Shown: piece by piece, positions 1-8,645 of the stretch
How the letters are laid out: each line of letters opens with the position of its first letter
Position numbering within the stretch: the first letter of the stretch is position 1
Source of the DNA: JAJRAG01 sp050010535
GTDB taxonomy: Archaea > Thermoplasmatota > Thermoplasmata > Methanomassiliicoccales > JACIVX01
Reading direction: 5' to 3'
Length of the DNA: 64,000 bases
Assembly (NCBI GenBank): GCA_050010535.1
Contig: JBEKKT010000001.1
Span: forward strand, 20,140-84,139
Made by a program: the position numbers and the translations under genes
Notes under the pieces: generated by a model
What the model saw: the letters and a program-made list of their open reading frames with translations, nothing else
Database searches by the model: none
What the model was told of the DNA's origin: nothing

Positions 1-971
1 AGCGGGTCGGCCAAATCTTGAAGATAGATATGATAGGGGTGAGGAATGATTCCGGAGATGCGAACACGTTCGCTGATGCGGTCGAGGAGGTTTCGAACCA
101 CACCGATCTGCCCCTGATACTGTTCACTAGTGATCCAAATTCCATGAGAGCAGCTGCAGCGAAAATCGCTGTCAAGATTCCGCTCTTGCATGCTGCCACG
201 TCATTGAATGTCGATGCGATGGCTGCCATTGCGAAGGAAATGAAGTGCCCCCTGGTCGTACGCGAGGATGGGGATCTAGACAAGCTTGTGGATCTCGCAC
301 GGAAGGTGAAGGCAATCGGTGTCGAGGACATGGTCGTCGACTTTGGACCGAAATCCCTCAAGGACCTCCTCGAGAAAAGCACCATAATCAGGAAGGTCTC
401 TGTGAAGAAAACGTTCAGAGGACTAGGCTACCCTATAATGGTTGATGCAGGTAGCGGAGAGAAAGCTGTCCTCATGGCTATGATTTCGACAATGAAATAC
501 GGAAGCATCATTGCGTTCGACGACATCAGTCCCGCTGAGATATTACCGCTCTTTGTCCTGAGGCAGAATATCTTCACCGATCCACAGGTACCAATACTGG
601 TGAAGCCGGATCTTTACCCCATCAACAATCCGGACGAGAATTCACCTTTGTTGTTCACTACTAACTTCTCCCTTACATACTTCACGGTCGTTGGCGACCT
701 AGAGAAGAGCAAGATGCCCGCATGGCTGCAGGTCATCGATACGGAGGGATTGTCCGTGATGACGGCTTTTGCCGCAGGGAAGCTCACACCCGAGACCGTG
801 GCCAAGGCGCTGGAGGCATCAGCAGCAGTCGAGAAGTCGAAACGAGGGGATATCATCGTCCCTGGGCTGCTTTCCAGGATGAGTTGGAGACTTCAAGAAA
901 TCACAGGTCTTAATACGATCATCGGACCGAAGGAGTCAAGCGCACTGCCGAAGTTCATGAAGAGCCTATAG
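1..971 (+). CDS. cdhE: Acetyl-CoA decarbonylase/synthase corrinoid Fe-S protein, large (gamma) subunit, 3' part
   Basis: C-terminal part of the large subunit of the corrinoid iron-sulfur protein, which carries methyl groups on cobalt between a methyl-pterin and the acetyl-CoA synthase. The frame is open to the left edge, so the N-terminal [4Fe-4S] domain lies outside the window. An in-frame TTG at 18 is not the true start. About 320 residues are visible: a TIM-barrel region, then the conserved C-terminal cobalamin-binding part with PLLFTTNFSLTYF and a VIDTEGLSVMTAFAAGK segment. Family members are about 450 residues. The facing RACE and core-MetE genes downstream also belong to corrinoid methyl transfer. 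Archaeal CdhE is the closest name; bacterial AcsC is the same family. Confidence 0.85.
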   Translation, partial: RVGQILKIDMIGVRNDSGDANTFADAVEEVSNHTDLPLILFTSDPNSMRAAAAKIAVKIPLLHAATSLNVDAMAAIAKEMKCPLVVREDGDLDKLVDLARKVKAIGVEDMVVDFGPKSLKDLLEKSTIIRKVSVKKTFRGLGYPIMVDAGSGEKAVLMAMISTMKYGSIIAFDDISPAEILPLFVLRQNIFTDPQVPILVKPDLYPINNPDENSPLLFTTNFSLTYFTVVGDLEKSKMPAWLQVIDTEGLSVMTAFAAGKLTPETVAKALEASAAVEKSKRGDIIVPGLLSRMSWRLQEITGLNTIIGPKESSALPKFMKSL

Positions 972-1037
972 GTCGACTGATGTATTTGTGAAGAAATGTG
1001 AAATCGTCTTTCTCAAGCCCTGGCTCTGAATAGTTCC

Positions 1038-1379
1038 TTATGAGTAGGGCACCGTCATCAAATTGAGGACGTAGGGAACGATCATAACACAGGCAGACGC
1101 AAGGATCTGAGCCAGATGGTAATGTGAATGGTGAACTTCAATCCACGCTTTCTTGTGTTTCGATAGGTGGAAACAATCGAAAACGATAACAGTATCACTG
1201 GCAGAAGCCAGAACAGCAGCCACGAGAGAACCAGTACCCCAACGACCTCTACGGAGGTGGAAAATGGGTACCAGATCCAAAGTAGATGGTGTAATGCTGA
1301 GTATGAAGAGTATTCCGGTGCTAAGAAGCAGCCAGGTTGATCGAGAACGCTCCAATTTCGATACCACATAAGAAACCAC
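1038..1379 (-). pseudogene. Possible broken small membrane protein
   Basis: The 590 bases between cdhE and the methionine synthase hold no clean gene. On the minus strand two overlapping frames carry hydrophobic stretches in turn. One frame has a segment ending LSITPSTLDLVPIF and, later, one starting HYHLAQILASACVMIV. The other frame has VGVLVLSWLLFWLLPVILL between them. Joined, they read as a three-helix membrane protein with two frame changes. This may be a decayed gene, sequence errors, or chance. No family was recognised. Confidence 0.3.
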
Positions 1380-1559
1380 TGGGCGGTGTTAGCGGCTCTT
1401 GCCTGTCAATTGAAGACCACAGTTGCCTTGTCCATCTTCCAGAATATCGATCTGTCTCTTGGGTAATCAACGAAGTGACCTACCCTCGCTACATGACTCT
1501 CAGCAGTCAGCTTGTCAGACTTCCAACCGACTTCTTACGAGATCTCACGTTCATGGAGA

Positions 1560-2591
1560 TCAGTGTTCATCGTGGAGCCAGTACTTCTCTCTCAAGCCTC
1601 GGGAAACCGCGAGAAGGGTCTCAAGAATCTTACCGCTGAGGGATTCATCGACTCCTCCGAGTCCGCATTCTGGCGTGATGAGCGAGTTCCGCACCAGAAT
1701 GTCCTTGTCTATTCCTTTTTCAGTTAACATCTCGAACGACGACACTGCCTGCTCAACCAGCGACCTCACGGTCTCGTCTCTCATCCCGTCCTCGTTGTTT
1801 GGAACGATCCCCCAAGCGAGAGAACCACCGCGTTTCAGAAAGCGTTCGACCTCATTCGGGTAGAGCGCGACTGTGTAGGCGTAATTATACGCGTCGAAGG
1901 AGAGGACGTCGATGTCGGTCGTCATCAGTCTCGGCCAATCGGTATTCCCGCAGCAGTGTATTGCCTTCCAGCTCTTCAATCCAGAAAGGACCTCGTTGAT
2001 CCATTTGACTGCATCATCCCACGAGATGCTTGCGAATGGCGTACCTAGCAGTGATAGGCTCGGTTCGTCGATGAACATGATCGTGTTAGAGCATTTGGAT
2101 CTCAGGACGTTCTCCTGCCAGCGGGCCATCATGTTGAGGTTCTTGCGGATTATCTCATTGTACGTCTCATCGTATATCACAGGTCTTCCATCAGTGTCGA
2201 ATATCTGCAATCCTGTGCTGATTGGCCCGGTCACCTGACCCTTCACAGCTTTGACCCCGATAGGGAGGCTCCGCGAGACGAACTCGTAGAATCCGCTGAA
2301 GCTATCCTTAGGATATGAAAAATCATCCACTTTTTCGGAGACCACGCTGGTATAGAACTTCTCTGGATCGTAATCTCTTAGATCGACCGTGATCCTCTTC
2401 TTGGCAGCATCTATCCTTATGCCAGGGAGATGCGTGGAGTACTGCGCATACATGTTCTCAGTGAACCCCCTTGCGGGCAGCTGCGGCCAGAATGGCAAGA
2501 GACCGTCATGTCCTATTATCATGTCCACGGCTTTCTTAGGATCCGAATGCGGAAGTGATCCTATGCAAGTTGGAAGACAATTCCAGACCAT
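1560..2591 (-). CDS. Core MetE-type (cobalamin-independent fold) methionine synthase, MesB-like
   Basis: Protein of about 343 residues matching only the C-terminal catalytic barrel of MetE. The zinc-site pattern is present: H-C-C near residues 212-214, and a late Cys in TPECGLGG near 309. An FIDEP motif lies near 174. The start is probably the ATG at 2591, because a TATA-like element sits about 26 bases upstream. The frame stays open to a GTG at 2708 that overlaps the end of the RACE gene, but that added stretch looks non-conserved. Core MetE proteins make methionine without folate, and the MesB group is linked to Wood-Ljungdahl corrinoid proteins. Neighbouring cdhE and RACE fit a corrinoid methyl donor. 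That donor is inferred; the domain call is firm. Confidence 0.75.
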   Translation of the reverse strand: MVWNCLPTCIGSLPHSDPKKAVDMIIGHDGLLPFWPQLPARGFTENMYAQYSTHLPGIRIDAAKKRITVDLRDYDPEKFYTSVVSEKVDDFSYPKDSFSGFYEFVSRSLPIGVKAVKGQVTGPISTGLQIFDTDGRPVIYDETYNEIIRKNLNMMARWQENVLRSKCSNTIMFIDEPSLSLLGTPFASISWDDAVKWINEVLSGLKSWKAIHCCGNTDWPRLMTTDIDVLSFDAYNYAYTVALYPNEVERFLKRGGSLAWGIVPNNEDGMRDETVRSLVEQAVSSFEMLTEKGIDKDILVRNSLITPECGLGGVDESLSGKILETLLAVSRGLREKYWLHDEH

Positions 2592-2615
2592 CGACCACCA
2601 GATTTTCGCTTGACC

Positions 2616-2627
2616 ATAATAAACCTT
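2616..2627 (-). promoter_or_regulatory. TATA-like promoter of the core MetE gene
   Basis: On the minus strand the sequence AAGGTTTATTAT lies about 26 bases before the ATG at 2591. This is the usual spacing for a leaderless archaeal transcript. It falls inside the frame that would link the gene to RACE, so the gene may be transcribed both alone and with RACE. Confidence 0.5.
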
Positions 2628-2700
2628 CCTTGACGTAGGATACGAGAAACAGGAACAGCCCTCAGTAATGAACACAGGGCAAGTGGGTCCCGAGGAAGAA

Positions 2701-4596
2701 TCAGCCACGAAGCAGTTTCTGAACGGTTGGGAACTGTTCGACGTCTGTATGCGGCAGGAAAAGGGATGATGAGAATTCGTCGAAGAAAGCCTGTGTCGTG
2801 CTCAACTCGAAATACGTCATCGAGTCGTAGACCGCCCTGGCCTCGACCCGTTTTTTCGCTGAAAGCAGAGTGAGACGGGCCCCCGCGAGTGCTCCGTTTC
2901 CGAGGAAGAAGAAGCGTTCGAAGGGCAAATCGGGAAGCAAACCGATGGTGATTGCTCTCTCCGTATCAATGTAGTTTCCGAATCCCCCCGCGATGTGTAT
3001 TTTCTGGACATCCGAGAAGCTGAATTTCAGACTCCTTAACAAGACATTGCAGGCGGAGTAAACCGCCCCCTTCGTCCTAATGATGTTGGCAATTTCGTCA
3101 TCAGTGACAACGATGTCCTTCGCCTCCCCAGCACCCAGAGTTGTCTCCCTGGCCCAGGCGACGACGAACTCTAGACCCTGCTTTCCCCTTCTAACTCTTG
3201 GGGTCGAGAGTTCCTGTATGCGCCCTTTTCTATCAACAATCCCTCGCAGAAACATCTCTGCCAGGAGATCGATTAGGCCGGACCCGCAGATCCCCCTAGG
3301 CTTCACGCCACCGATCGTCGAGTACTTGACATCGCAGCGGTCGAGTATCCTGACGCGCTCGATCGCCCCGGTCATCGCCCTCATCCCAGCCGCCACTTCG
3401 CCGCCTTCGAACGCAGGACCAGCCGAGCACGAACAGGAGACCATCCAGTCCGAATTCCCCAGCACGATCTCCCCGTTCGTCCCAACATCGATGAGAAGCG
3501 ATAGCTCCGACCGCTTGTTCATCCCCGAGGCGATGACGCCAGCGGTTATGTCCCCTCCGACATAGCTCGACCTGCCTGGAACGCAGTAGACTGGTGCATC
3601 TGGATGAATGTCAATTCCGATGTCCTTCGCCCTGAATATCGGAGGCACATTCACCGCCGATATGTATGGCTCGTACCTGATGTATCGAGGGTCAAGTCTC
3701 AGGAACAAGTGTATCATCGTTGTGTTGCCAGAAACGGACATGCTTGTTATTTCATAACTTAATACCTTGTTCCCGGGTCCCAGGCTCTTTTCTGACTCGT
3801 CGCATGCCTGTGCAATTAGATTGTTGACAGTGTCGAGGATCATATTGTTCAGCCTCCCGAGGCCCCCCTCCTCTGCATACGTGATCCTGGAAAGGACGTC
3901 CTCGCCGTATCCAATCTGCTTGTTATAGTCGGAGGTCTGAGCTATATCTCGTCCATCTGCCAAATCTATTATGGAAAGGACGACCGTCGTGGTCCCGATG
4001 TCAAGCGCTATCCCGTAATTGCGAGACGAAGCATCTCCTGGCCTCACGTCAATGAGCACTCTTGGCCTAGAGACCTCGTCCAGGACCGCAGTAATTTTCC
4101 AATCACTATCCCTGAGGATGCTCGGTAACGTCTTCAGTGATCTAAGAGTGCTCTTGAGTTCGCGGGCACCGAACCCCATTCCGCGGACGATTCTCTCCAT
4201 GTCCCCGATGTTGTCCACCAGCGTTGGCGCAGATAGCTCTAAGTAACGCGCGGCAGAAAGGGGTGTAAGATCATCGATATCGCCCGCGAGGTATGATGTG
4301 AGTATTTGATGGGAGGCGATCTCGGCTTCCTCCGGGATGATGACCTCCCCATCACCAGTTATCCTGGTCTTGCACGCGAGGCGATAGCCGCTCTCCCAGT
4401 CTTTCTCGCCTATGAGATGACAACGGGGCGAGTCGAACGAACCTCTGGTCAAGACACGGCACTTGCCACACGTCCCCTTCCCCCCGCAAACGCTGCTCAT
4501 AAGAACGCCTGCGCTGAACGCAGCATCAAGGATCGTCGTGCCTTCTTCGACCGTAACGGTCAGCGATTTCGGGCGAAAGGCGACGGAATACCTCAT
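2701..4596 (-). CDS. RACE protein, reductive activator of corrinoid proteins
   Basis: Protein of 631 residues, typical for RACE proteins, which reduce inactive Co(II) corrinoid back to Co(I) using ATP. A plant-type [2Fe-2S] ferredoxin domain occupies residues 1-90, with Cys37, Cys43, Cys46 and Cys75. A linker follows, then an ASKHA-type ATPase core (DUF4445) starting with DIGTTTVVLS near 199. The last residues overlap the longest form of the downstream methionine synthase. The likely target is the corrinoid Fe-S protein encoded at the left edge, or a corrinoid donor for the methionine synthase. AcsV is the best-studied relative; whether this one serves ACDS or another methyltransferase cannot be read from sequence. 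Confidence 0.88.
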   Translation of the reverse strand: MRYSVAFRPKSLTVTVEEGTTILDAAFSAGVLMSSVCGGKGTCGKCRVLTRGSFDSPRCHLIGEKDWESGYRLACKTRITGDGEVIIPEEAEIASHQILTSYLAGDIDDLTPLSAARYLELSAPTLVDNIGDMERIVRGMGFGARELKSTLRSLKTLPSILRDSDWKITAVLDEVSRPRVLIDVRPGDASSRNYGIALDIGTTTVVLSIIDLADGRDIAQTSDYNKQIGYGEDVLSRITYAEEGGLGRLNNMILDTVNNLIAQACDESEKSLGPGNKVLSYEITSMSVSGNTTMIHLFLRLDPRYIRYEPYISAVNVPPIFRAKDIGIDIHPDAPVYCVPGRSSYVGGDITAGVIASGMNKRSELSLLIDVGTNGEIVLGNSDWMVSCSCSAGPAFEGGEVAAGMRAMTGAIERVRILDRCDVKYSTIGGVKPRGICGSGLIDLLAEMFLRGIVDRKGRIQELSTPRVRRGKQGLEFVVAWARETTLGAGEAKDIVVTDDEIANIIRTKGAVYSACNVLLRSLKFSFSDVQKIHIAGGFGNYIDTERAITIGLLPDLPFERFFFLGNGALAGARLTLLSAKKRVEARAVYDSMTYFELSTTQAFFDEFSSSLFLPHTDVEQFPTVQKLLRG

Positions 4597-4750
4597 TAGG
4601 CGCAGAAAACCAATCCATGCTTATCTAACCATCGCCAGCGGTGGGATAGATGCTGACTAGACGTTCACTGAGAACATCAGCCTGGGTTCTGAGAGGATTT
4701 AAACAGTCCCCTTGCACTAACGGATTCGAAACATACCAATTTTTGTAACA

Positions 4751-4762
4751 TTATTATATATT
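4751..4762 (+). promoter_or_regulatory. TATA-box promoter of gdhA
   Basis: TTATTATATATT, preceded by an A/T-rich stretch, stands about 75 bases before the gdhA start. Initiation would be near 4785, leaving a leader of about 50 bases that contains GAGGGAGGGGGG, a strong ribosome binding site. Confidence 0.6.
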
Positions 4763-4834
4763 AGCTTATCCAATTGATTCCCAAATCAGTTTCTCAAGAT
4801 AAGACTGTCTAGTGCAGTAGAGGGAGGGGGGACA

Positions 4835-6085
4835 ATGGAGCAGGTAAACCCATATCAAATGGCTGTGAAGCAAGTCCAGAGAGTTGGCAAGTTGCTGGGA
4901 TTGAGCGAAGAGACAATCGAAGGGTTGAGTAGACCACGAAGGGAACTGACGGTAAATTTCCCAGTGAGGATGGACGATGGCCATGTCCGTACGTTCACGG
5001 GCTTCAGGGTGCAACACAATCACGCCCGAGGTCCCTGCAAGGGAGGCATAAGATATCATCCGAACGTGTCGCTCGACGAGGTGCGTGCGCTTTCGATGTG
5101 GATGACCTGGAAGTGCGCTGTCATGGGCTTGCCCTATGGGGGGGCCAAGGGTGGCATAATATGCAATCCTAAGGAGATGAGCAAAGGCGAGCTCGAAAGA
5201 ATGACTAGACGGTTCACGAGCGAGATCATGACGTTCATAGGTCCCCACAAAGACATCCCTGCCCCAGACGTATACACCGATTCCCAGACCATGGCATGGA
5301 TAATGGATACTTACAGCATGTCAGTCGGATATCCGGTTCCCGGTGTCGTGACTGGCAAACCGCTGGAGATTGGAGGGTCCAAAGGTAGAGACGAAGCAAC
5401 CTCAAGAGGACTGATGTATGTTGTGCAGGATGCAGCAAGGATAGAGAAGATAGACCTCAGGAAATCGACCGTAGCCGTCCAGGGCTTTGGGAATGTCGGC
5501 TGGCACGCTGCGAGGCTTCTCGCGAAGGAGGCTGGCTGCAAAGTGATCGCGGTCAGCGATTCCTCCGGCGGCATTCTGAAGACAAAAGGGTTGGATCCGC
5601 TCGAGATCTACGAGCATAAGAAAGAGACTGGATCTGTCAAGGACTTCAAAGGTGCTGAGAACATCACTCAAGAGGATCTTCTCGAGACGGACTGTACAAT
5701 CCTCGTCCCTGCCGCACTGGAGGATGTCATCCGCAAGGACAACGCACATCGCATAAAGGCCAAGATCGTGGCGGAGGGCGCGAACGGACCCACGACGCCA
5801 GAGGCTGACATAATACTCCATGAAAAGGGAACGATGGTTATCCCCGATATCCTTGCCAATGCAGGGGGAGTAACCGTCAGCTACTTTGAGTGGGTCCAAG
5901 ACTTGCAGTTCTTCTTTTGGTCGATCGAGGAGATCAAGAAGAGACTGAAGGACCTCATGACTAGTTCATTTGCGGCAGTGCACGGAATCTCTAAAACGCA
6001 GAAAGTTGACATGAGGACCGCGGCATACATGCTGGCATTGAAAGAAGTTGTCCGTGCTGCGGACGCGAGGGGATTGTTCCCGTGA
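4835..6085 (+). CDS. gdhA: Glutamate dehydrogenase
   Basis: NAD(P)-dependent glutamate dehydrogenase interconverting glutamate with 2-oxoglutarate and ammonia in the cytoplasm. The 416 residues are the normal archaeal length. The catalytic region PYGGAKGGI lies near residue 105, and a Rossmann dinucleotide domain with VAVQGFGNVGWHAA lies near 210. The start ATG follows a purine-rich ribosome binding site ending 5 bases upstream. The following regulator gene begins within a few bases of the stop and may be cotranscribed. Coenzyme preference is not evident. Confidence 0.95.
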   Translation: MEQVNPYQMAVKQVQRVGKLLGLSEETIEGLSRPRRELTVNFPVRMDDGHVRTFTGFRVQHNHARGPCKGGIRYHPNVSLDEVRALSMWMTWKCAVMGLPYGGAKGGIICNPKEMSKGELERMTRRFTSEIMTFIGPHKDIPAPDVYTDSQTMAWIMDTYSMSVGYPVPGVVTGKPLEIGGSKGRDEATSRGLMYVVQDAARIEKIDLRKSTVAVQGFGNVGWHAARLLAKEAGCKVIAVSDSSGGILKTKGLDPLEIYEHKKETGSVKDFKGAENITQEDLLETDCTILVPAALEDVIRKDNAHRIKAKIVAEGANGPTTPEADIILHEKGTMVIPDILANAGGVTVSYFEWVQDLQFFFWSIEEIKKRLKDLMTSSFAAVHGISKTQKVDMRTAAYMLALKEVVRAADARGLFP

Positions 6086-6098
6086 GAAAGTGATTCGA

Positions 6099-6740
6099 AT
6101 GATGGAAGCAGTCGTGTCGCTGAACATGCCGGACAAATGGATAAAGGAGTCGCTTCTGGAGTATCCGTCAATCGTCAAGATAATCAGCTCCAAACCGGTC
6201 GACAAGAAATCCGTGAGAGACCTGGTCGAGATCGAAGTGGAGAGAGAAGAGGACCTCGGAAAGGTCATGGAGTCAATAAAGACGAGCCCGAACATCTTCA
6301 ACGTTGACATCACTCCTATCGAGAGAGGCAAAGCTCTGGCGGTTTTTACGACCACTAAATGCATCGTGTGCAGGTTACTCGCCAATACTGACTGCTTCCT
6401 GACGTCCTCGACCTCAACGAAGGAAGGAAGGATGCAATGGACGCTCCTCATGAGCGAAAAGGCGCCGCTCCAACAACTAATGACAAACCTGGAGAGGCAC
6501 GGGGCAGGACCGAAACTCGTGAGCCTAACCGAGATCGGTGACAAGGATGCGCTGACTGCGAGACAAGAGCAGATCACCCGAATGGCGTTCGAGAGAGGAT
6601 ATTATGATTTTCCCAGAAGCATCGGTCTCAGGCAGCTCGCCAAGATTTTTGGCGTGTCAACGTCCACCCTGTCCGAGATTCTCAGAAAAGGACAACGGAG
6701 GATAATGACCAGATACTTCAAGGAGCACCATCAACTCTGA
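6099..6740 (+). CDS. Bat-type (HTH_10) transcriptional regulator
   Basis: About 213 residues. The last 55 form an HTH_10 domain (LTARQEQITRMAFERGYYDFP followed by a helix-turn-helix), as in the archaeal bacterio-opsin activator group. The N-terminal part includes KCIVCRLLANTDC, a Cys pattern that could bind metal or sense redox. Starts possible in this frame are ATG at 6099, ATG at 6102 and GTG at 6090; all lie just after the gdhA stop. Operon position suggests a link to glutamate or nitrogen metabolism, but the target is unknown. Confidence 0.75.
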   Translation: MMEAVVSLNMPDKWIKESLLEYPSIVKIISSKPVDKKSVRDLVEIEVEREEDLGKVMESIKTSPNIFNVDITPIERGKALAVFTTTKCIVCRLLANTDCFLTSSTSTKEGRMQWTLLMSEKAPLQQLMTNLERHGAGPKLVSLTEIGDKDALTARQEQITRMAFERGYYDFPRSIGLRQLAKIFGVSTSTLSEILRKGQRRIMTRYFKEHHQL

Positions 6741-6885
6741 GAGTTACGACGGAGAATATGAGAGCTGGCAGGAGAAGCCCCGTCTCCCACTTGGCTTGAA
6801 GAAGGACGCTGCTACATGAACACGGACATCCGCAGGCAAATGAATACGCACTTGGGGAAACCCGTTGATTGGGAGAAGAGACACG

Positions 6886-7062
6886 ATGCCGCCAAGAGTT
6901 GATGAGAATCGATGCACTGGGTGTGGAAAGTGTGAGGAAGTGTGTCCGGCGAGAGTGTACAGGATCATCGACAGATTGTCGAAGGTCGAAGGCGCGGAAG
7001 AATGCACGGAATGCGGTGCTTGCATGGACGAATGCCCGTCTAAGGCAATCGAGCTGAAGTAG
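6886..7062 (+). CDS. 2[4Fe-4S] ferredoxin
   Basis: Protein of 58 residues with two CxxCxxCxxxCP motifs (CTGCGKCEEVCP and CTECGACMDECP), each able to bind a [4Fe-4S] cluster. The ATG at 6886 is preceded by GGGAGAAGAG, a good ribosome binding site, and is preferred over a TTG at 6865. It is a likely low-potential electron carrier in the cytoplasm. The same frame stays open for 55 codons after its TAG stop (see next entry). Confidence 0.9.
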   Translation: MPPRVDENRCTGCGKCEEVCPARVYRIIDRLSKVEGAEECTECGACMDECPSKAIELK

Positions 7063-7355
7063 GAAGGGAATTGGAAACCAGCCAGACTTGTCGTAATCGA
7101 GGAAGTGGCTCGAACGCTTCGCCACCATCGGTCCCATGGGCCATTTGTCACAGAGTGTGACCTTGCTGAATGCATTGATGCATCTAGGTTCGGCACCAAA
7201 TGCGTTTTTGAGAGGCGGCCAAAGAGATGATCGAAGAAGAGATTCGAGTAACTGGGCCCACAACGTTCAGAATCGTCCAGTGCGACCTAACATGCAATGT
7301 CGGATGTCTTCGATTCTCGCAGTCCCTTTCAATCACAACAGCGATGGCAGCATAA
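7063..7355 (+). pseudogene. Coding-like remnant after the ferredoxin, split over two frames
   Basis: Directly after the ferredoxin TAG the same frame reads 55 codons, including NWKPARLVVIEEVA and GPFVTECDLAECIDASRFG, to a TGA at 7228. An overlapping frame then continues from 7212 with AAKEMIEEEIRVTGPTTF up to 7355. The two pieces join smoothly near 7212 if one base is removed or two are added. It reads like a Cys-containing protein broken by a frameshift. No start codon of its own is convincing and no family was recognised. Confidence 0.3.
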
Positions 7356-7390
7356 GCCAGATGTTCAAATTTGGCATGACTATTTCGAAA

Positions 7391-7400
7391 GATATAAATA
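7391..7400 (+). promoter_or_regulatory. TATA-box promoter of alba
   Basis: GATATAAATA lies 45-54 bases before the alba start. Initiation near 7425 would leave a short leader that holds the AGGGGG ribosome binding site at 7432-7437. Confidence 0.6.
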
Positions 7401-7444
7401 GCGTCCAACCTGTCAAATCAATACCGTTGCAAGGGGGCCGGTCA

Positions 7445-7717
7445 TTGGCGGACGAAAACACAGTATACATCGGAAAGAAACCGACAATGAACTACGTGCT
7501 TGCCGTCGTTACACAATTCAACAGCGGATCGAACGACGTCATCATCAAAGCTAGGGGGAGAGCGATAAGCAGAGCTGTCGATGTCGCCGAGATTGTCAGG
7601 CACAGGTTCATTCACGACGCAGTAGTAAAGGAGATCAAGATCGAGACGGAGACTCTGAAGGGAGAGAACGGCAACACTGCTAATGTCTCTTCAATCGAAA
7701 TTGTCGTAAGCAAATAG
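7445..7717 (+). CDS. alba: DNA/RNA-binding protein Alba
   Basis: Chromatin protein of 90 residues, the normal Alba length. The N-terminal segment includes VYIGKKPTMNYVLAVV, and a central RGRAISRAVDVAEIV stretch covers the nucleic-acid-binding region. The start is a TTG at 7445, seven bases after AGGGGG. The longer upstream frame is not Alba-like and crosses the TATA box. Alba dimers coat DNA and also bind RNA in many archaea. Confidence 0.92.
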   Translation: MADENTVYIGKKPTMNYVLAVVTQFNSGSNDVIIKARGRAISRAVDVAEIVRHRFIHDAVVKEIKIETETLKGENGNTANVSSIEIVVSK

Positions 7718-7810
7718 CGTGGGCATAAAGGAAATAAGACCCATTGCCCATCCGCCTCTATTACGCATCGTTGCAGCTAGGCGCATGACCCGGACGCGTG
7801 TGACGAAGAC

Positions 7811-8539
7811 TTAAGTCTGGTCGCTGATCTCTCTTTCCAGGAGCTTGAGATCCTTCTCGTCGAGAGCTGAAGGATCGAGGGGCATCAACAAAATCGACTC
7901 GGCGAGCGTCACCTGGTCCTTGAGCAATTGCAAGAATCTCAATACTGACTTGAAATCATTCTGGGTGATCAAATACTCCAGACCCTCTAGAACGACAATC
8001 GTGTCTTTGTTCTCAGTCAGGAAGTTCTTGATAAGAGTCGACAAACGAGGGAGCTCAGTAGGGGACAGGAACTCTCCGACAAACTTGCCCTCTCGGTCCG
8101 GAGACGAAGACACCTCCGCCTTCGTCAGCCAGACCATCAGGCAGTCAATCCCATGCTTCTCCCTTATGGTTGAAGGATGCGTCCTGAGAATACAGAGCCC
8201 TTTCGCTCCTTTCTGGACCGAGGAGCGGAACAGCGCGAACGTAACATCGAGCCCTCCGTCCCTTATCAAGTAAGTGGCTCCTCTGGACAGTCTTGAGGGA
8301 ATCGATGCAGCGGCTTCCTCCTCCTTGGCGGTGAAGTCCAAACCCAGCTCGCCGGAGATTCTCCTTTTCTTGGCCTGCACCTTCGAGTCTATTGAGCTCT
8401 TGTTGCTCTTTGCCAAGACCTGGATTTCCCGCGCGGTATAACCCTTGACCGTCAAAGCGATGAGCTCGTCCCATGCCTCTTTCAGACCTTCCTCATAGCC
8501 CTTTAGGTAGCCCTTAGCATAAGACTCCTCTTCTGACAC
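7811..8539 (-). CDS. DUF835 domain protein
   Basis: About 242 residues. The C-terminal half matches DUF835: a GATYLIRDGG strand, LCILRTHPSTIREKHG, then VLEGLEYLITQNDF and a final LDEKDLKLLEREI. The fold resembles a degenerate RecA/KaiC-like domain without a P-loop. The N-terminal third is charged and helical. The GTG start at 8539 follows GAGGGAT and lies downstream of a minus-strand TTTAA element near 8575. A longer frame would overlap the divergent gene. Function unknown; such proteins are common in Thermoplasmatota and often sit with signalling proteins. Confidence 0.65.
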   Translation of the reverse strand: MSEEESYAKGYLKGYEEGLKEAWDELIALTVKGYTAREIQVLAKSNKSSIDSKVQAKKRRISGELGLDFTAKEEEAAASIPSRLSRGATYLIRDGGLDVTFALFRSSVQKGAKGLCILRTHPSTIREKHGIDCLMVWLTKAEVSSSPDREGKFVGEFLSPTELPRLSTLIKNFLTENKDTIVVLEGLEYLITQNDFKSVLRFLQLLKDQVTLAESILLMPLDPSALDEKDLKLLEREISDQT

Positions 8540-8645
8540 CGCATCCCTCAGTGTTAAATGAACCGCGTACCTGGTTAAATTCTTTTGCAGGCACGCGACC
8601 ACGGAACCAAAGCTTTTTATCGAGACCGAGTTCCTAGGGTGCGTC

